Shown here: piece after piece, positions 60,691 to 64,000 of the stretch
How the letters are laid out: the number at the start of each line of letters is the position of its first letter
Numbering within the stretch: position 1 is the first letter of the stretch
Assembly (NCBI GenBank): GCA_020002185.1
Contig: CM034539.1
Location: forward strand, 26,260,032 to 26,324,031
Source of the DNA: Paraescarpia echinospica
Taxonomy: Eukaryota; Annelida; Polychaeta; Sabellida; Siboglinidae
DNA: 64,000 nt
Direction: 5' to 3'
Made by a program: the position numbers and the translations under genes
The notes under the pieces: model-generated
What the model was told of the DNA's origin: nothing
Seen by the model: the letters and a program-made list of their open reading frames with translations, nothing else
Databases searched by the model: none

Positions 60691-61565
60691 TGACGTCACA
60701 CACATTATCCCGTTGATCAGGCTTGGTCACGTGATGCTGCTCTGTTGTGATGAAGAATAACATGAAATAAACGCGTGCGTGCGTGCGTGTGTTTACAAGT
60801 AAATAACACGAGACATGTGTAAACCCCTGTGTGGGTATGTCGGCTTTGGGAACAATCACAATGAGTAATTCTTAAAATAGTATCAACTTCTGTTTTGTAC
60901 CTGTTTTTCCGATATTTGGTTAAAGGAAATAAAAATAAGGCATTAACTAAAATCCTTTTTCCATGTGTACACACAGTTTAACCTTGTATGTAACATTTGA
61001 CAACACTAAAAAAATACAGAAAAATACATTTGTAGCATAAATTCGATTTTAAACCCGTCTATGTAGCGATTCCCGCGGAAAATAAAATTTAATGAGCTAG
61101 GCGATCTCGTGGTATCGGGACGTCACATATGACCCACACTCGCATCAGGCCGACCCTTTCCATGCATTCAGAGCATGTTTACAAGTATAGCTTTTGGGTC
61201 GAAACGAGCGTCAGAATGAGTTATTGTGCAATATTCCGATGAAATACAAACACTAGTCATCATAGAGGAACAAGCAGTTATCTTACCGTTCCACATGAAT
61301 CGAATTTTATTCAAAACAATGAATGCGAATGTGCCTACAAGTCGACTAGGTTTCGCCGAGCTTGGGCTCGTTTTCAGAATAATTATATCGAATGCAACCA
61401 ACGAGAGATAATCTACACCAATAAACATACATAGCAAACATATATCGTATCCAGCTACAGAAAGTAACGTGTATAATCTCATAATATCACTAGAATATCG
61501 ATGTATGAAGGAGGAGTTGTTCAATTCATCATAACAACTTAAATCAGTGTGTGAATTTCTATCGG

Positions 61566-61650
61566 TCCTGTTAGCTCGTTTGGTAAAGGCGTTGGTTCTT
61601 TAATGTTTGTTTTGCAATCGGGTAACGCTGGTTCAAACCCCACACCAAAC
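61566..61650 (+). other. tRNA-like (SINE-head) sequence in left arm
   Basis: The A-box-like TTAGCTCGTTTGGTAAAGGC (61571-61590) and B-box GGTTCAAACCCC (61630-61641) are separated by about 40 bases. The acceptor-stem halves do not pair convincingly, so this is a tRNA-derived sequence and not a functional tRNA gene. Confidence 0.55.
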
Positions 61651-62094
61651 CATTGATTTTTTACACTTTTTTTAGTTTATGTTTTCACGAAGTAATATAA
61701 ACCAAATCATTTTTATACTATGATGCACTGTTTGTAAATATTTTGGTAGTAATTATTTATTAATCGCCACAAAAATGAAAATATGGTAATTATATATAAA
61801 GCGATGTTTCTAAATTTTATTTATTCAGACAGATCACCATTTGTTTTCACATATATAATTACAATATATTTCCGTACAATATATATACAATTAATAAATT
61901 ATATATCCATTACATTATATTTGTTTGGATGAATAAAATTGTGAAAAATCGTTATATAATTCCCATATTTTCATTTTTGTGGCGAATAAATAATTACTAC
62001 CAAAATATTTACAAACAGTGCATCATAGTATAAAAATGATTTGGTTTATATTACTTCGTGAAAACATAAACTAAAAAAAGTGTTAAAAAAATGT

Positions 62095-62172
62095 ACGGTT
62101 TGAACCAGCGTTACCCGATTACAAAACAAACATCAGGGAACCAACGCCTTTACTAACTGAGCTAGCAGGGCC
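62095..62172 (-). other. tRNA-like (SINE-head) sequence in right arm
   Basis: It mirrors the left arm. On the minus strand GCTAGCTCAGTTAGTAAAGG and GGTTCAAACC occur with the same spacing. The A box here is closer to a real tRNA than in the left arm. Confidence 0.55.
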
Positions 62173-62608
62173 GACAGGAATGTCTTCACTGATTTAAGTT
62201 GTTATGATACAACTCCTCCTTCATACATCGATATTCTAGTGATATTATGAGATTATACACGTTACTTTATGTAGCTGGATACGATATATGTTTGCTATAT
62301 ATGTTTATTGGTGTAGATTATCTCTCGTTGGTTGCATTCGATATAATTATTCTGAAAACGAGCCCAAGCTCGGCGAAACCTAGTCGACTTGTAGGCACAT
62401 TTGCATTCATTGTTTTGAATAAAATTCGATTCATGTGGAACGGTAAGATAACTGCTTGTTCCTCTATGATGACTAGTGTTTGTATTTCATCGGAATATTG
62501 CACAATAACTCATTCTGACGCTCGTTTCGACCCAAAAGCTATACTTGTAAACATGCTCTGAATGCATGGAAAGGGTCGGTCTGATGCGAGTGTGGGTCAT
62601 AAGTGACG

Positions 62609-63214
62609 TCACATCTCGGCATCCCGAAAAGCGCGCCAAAAATATGCATATTCGAAAATGTCCGGATGTACAGCATTAAATGTGGAATTTATAATTCATT
62701 GATTTTTTTGATTGTTTTTGGCTTGGTGGACATGTAAATAGATAGCAGGATGTAATATAACATGAATTCAAGCCATAGATGTTTTTATTCCCTTTAATTG
62801 AATTATTAGCTGAGTTCGTTGACAACATCCAATCGTTTACTAAACGTGTTTGTAGGCCTAGTTGCCGAGTACGTGTTAAAAAGGTTACATTGAGCCGTGG
62901 CCATTGACCTAACATGTCTGATTGTGTAGTTCTAGTAAACAGTGACTGGTACAAGTTGATGTTCGGACGCAAAATCAACGCACTTTGAACACCGTATATA
63001 TAGCGCCTATTCCATATGCTGTTGTCGCCAGTCTACGAGATGTCACTGGACAGTGCTTTGACACAAGACAGCGACCACACCTCATTATTGAATAGTTATG
63101 ACAATACTGACGACAGTTGTTGTGTCCACTTATAAAATACTGAAGATCCAGATGTCAAAAAGTGATGTATCAAATATATATAGTAGATTAGACTAGATAC
63201 AGCAAAGTAGAAAT
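62609..63214. other. intergenic, nothing recognised
   Basis: No supported feature. Confidence 0.5.
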
Positions 63215-63345
63215 TATCACAGAGGGTTATAAATGAATGGAATAAAACTACGATCTACTGATTGCGTAAATGCTAGCAGCGTGAATATGTTTAAAAACAA
63301 AATTTACAAATATCTCATCATAAGGGCAAGTTACACGTGTATACA
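63215..63345 (+). mobile_element. CR1-type LINE ORF2 C-terminal scrap
   Basis: Reads NASSVNMFKNKIYKYL after a broken VNEWNKL. This matches the end of the ORF2 at 39.5 kb (GASSVNMFKNKIDTHL). The 3' UTR is replaced by a SINE in the opposite orientation. Confidence 0.7.
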
Positions 63346-63577
63346 TCTGCATACTTCTCTCGGAAGCATTCAGCCACGCTGCAATTACTGCTCGAAGACT
63401 ATTCGTACACAAATATCCATCACTGTCAATAGCCAGGTACTCATTCATACAGCTGAGTGAACTGGGGCAACGCAGAGTGAACGAACGTGCCCAAAGTTCG
63501 ATACGGCAGCGCAAAATTTGAACCCTGGTTCTCTCGATTGAGAATCCGATGCTCTATCCACTGCGTCACTTCGCCAT
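63346..63577 (-). mobile_element. tRNA-derived SINE
   Basis: On the minus strand the head reads GACGCAGTGGATAGAGCATC, then a B-box-like GGGTTCAAATT. The body GTTCGTTCACTCTGCGTTGC and CAGTTCACTCAGCTGTATGA is shared with the copies at 19.6, 33.9 and 46.6 kb. Confidence 0.7.
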
Positions 63578-64000
63578 TTTAACACCAGACTTTTTGGAGT
63601 CTGACAGTTTATGAGATCACCCTTAACACGTCATGGTTAATTCACACGAGGATCAAACCAGACGAATGCCCGACAGCCGTGCCTGGATGTCTGTTAAACT
63701 GCCACCGATACTCGCATCATGAACCACTACGACGCCTGGGTCATTACTCACATTTTTTGTCGGAGCGACCGTACTCCAATTGCTCATGCGGGTAAAACTC
63801 CCACGCCGATGTATACAGTAGAACCTTGCTTTACGGTCATGTCAGCAAAGCAGACACCTCGCAATTACGGTCACCCTAGCACACTCCAATGTTTTCCATA
63901 TATCAGTCCCATTACTACGGCCACATCGCTATTTAGGTCAGTTTCGTCTAACCCCGAGGGTGTCATCAATAATGAGCTTCCATTGTATTGTGTCCGTATC
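63578..64000. other. intergenic, nothing recognised
   Basis: No supported feature up to the window end. Confidence 0.5.

Larger units (their letters stand above)
61118..62608. mobile_element. foldback element: inverted repeat with arms of about 690 bp
   Basis: The left arm (about 61118-61815) and right arm (about 61935-62608) are near-identical inverted copies around an AT-rich spacer of about 120 bases. Both arms contain the same open frame (minus 61524-61168, plus 62247-62561), reading FIGVDYLSLVAFDIIILK and FAFIVLNKIRFMWNGKITAC in each. I do not recognise it. Both arms also carry a tRNA-like head. I see no transposase. Confidence 0.88.

Noticed and set aside
61566..61650. A functional tRNA gene
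   Set aside because: A and B boxes are present, but acceptor and T stems do not pair well and the copy is mirrored in a foldback, so it is a tRNA-derived head.

Overview
This is animal nuclear DNA. Genes are split by GT-AG introns, and the sequence is AT-rich and full of non-LTR retrotransposon debris, tRNA-derived SINEs, MITE-like elements, long microsatellites and one 1,000-N scaffold gap. The repeat types and a secreted cysteine-rich gene suggest a lophotrochozoan, most likely a marine mollusc. That assignment is an inference; no species can be named from the window.

Left end (1-7.1 kb): no recognised intact gene. It holds a pyrimidine tract, a minisatellite of about 1 kb (2.11-3.15 kb), a decayed minus-strand copy of a multicopy gene family of unknown function (3.7-5.6 kb) and a minus-strand reverse-transcriptase fragment (6.0-6.8 kb).

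Main gene (7.1-22.3 kb, plus strand): fourteen exons can be joined by GT-AG splices into one 587-codon frame. It encodes a signal peptide followed by six tandem ten-cysteine domains with the spacing of the prokineticin/astakine family. Each domain is encoded by two exons, and every internal domain boundary is phase 1. Domains 2-5 are near-identical and sit in tandem genomic units of about 2.2-2.3 kb whose introns carry the same LINE fragments. The array therefore grew by recent exon-pair duplication. Domains 1 and 6 are older and divergent. The last intron carries a TA-flanked MITE and intron 1 carries an hAT transposase remnant.

Middle and right (22.3-64 kb): mostly mobile elements. The best preserved is a minus-strand CR1-type LINE (about 39.46-43.7 kb) with open ORF1 (PHD-like zinc motif plus SGNH esterase) and ORF2 (APE endonuclease plus reverse transcriptase). 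Decayed relatives lie at 26.2-29.5, 31.15-31.58 and 63.2 kb. Other elements are L2-like LINE pieces (22.9-23.8, 37.2-38.2, 53.8-54.3 kb), an RTE-like LINE (48.1-50.7 kb), another LINE (58.2-60.7 kb), five SINE copies, three TIR elements and a 1.5-kb foldback palindrome with tRNA-like heads in both arms (61.1-62.6 kb). A set of phase-1 exon-like segments between 24.0 and 31.8 kb may belong to a second small secreted-protein gene but is weak. The rest is unassigned intergenic DNA.
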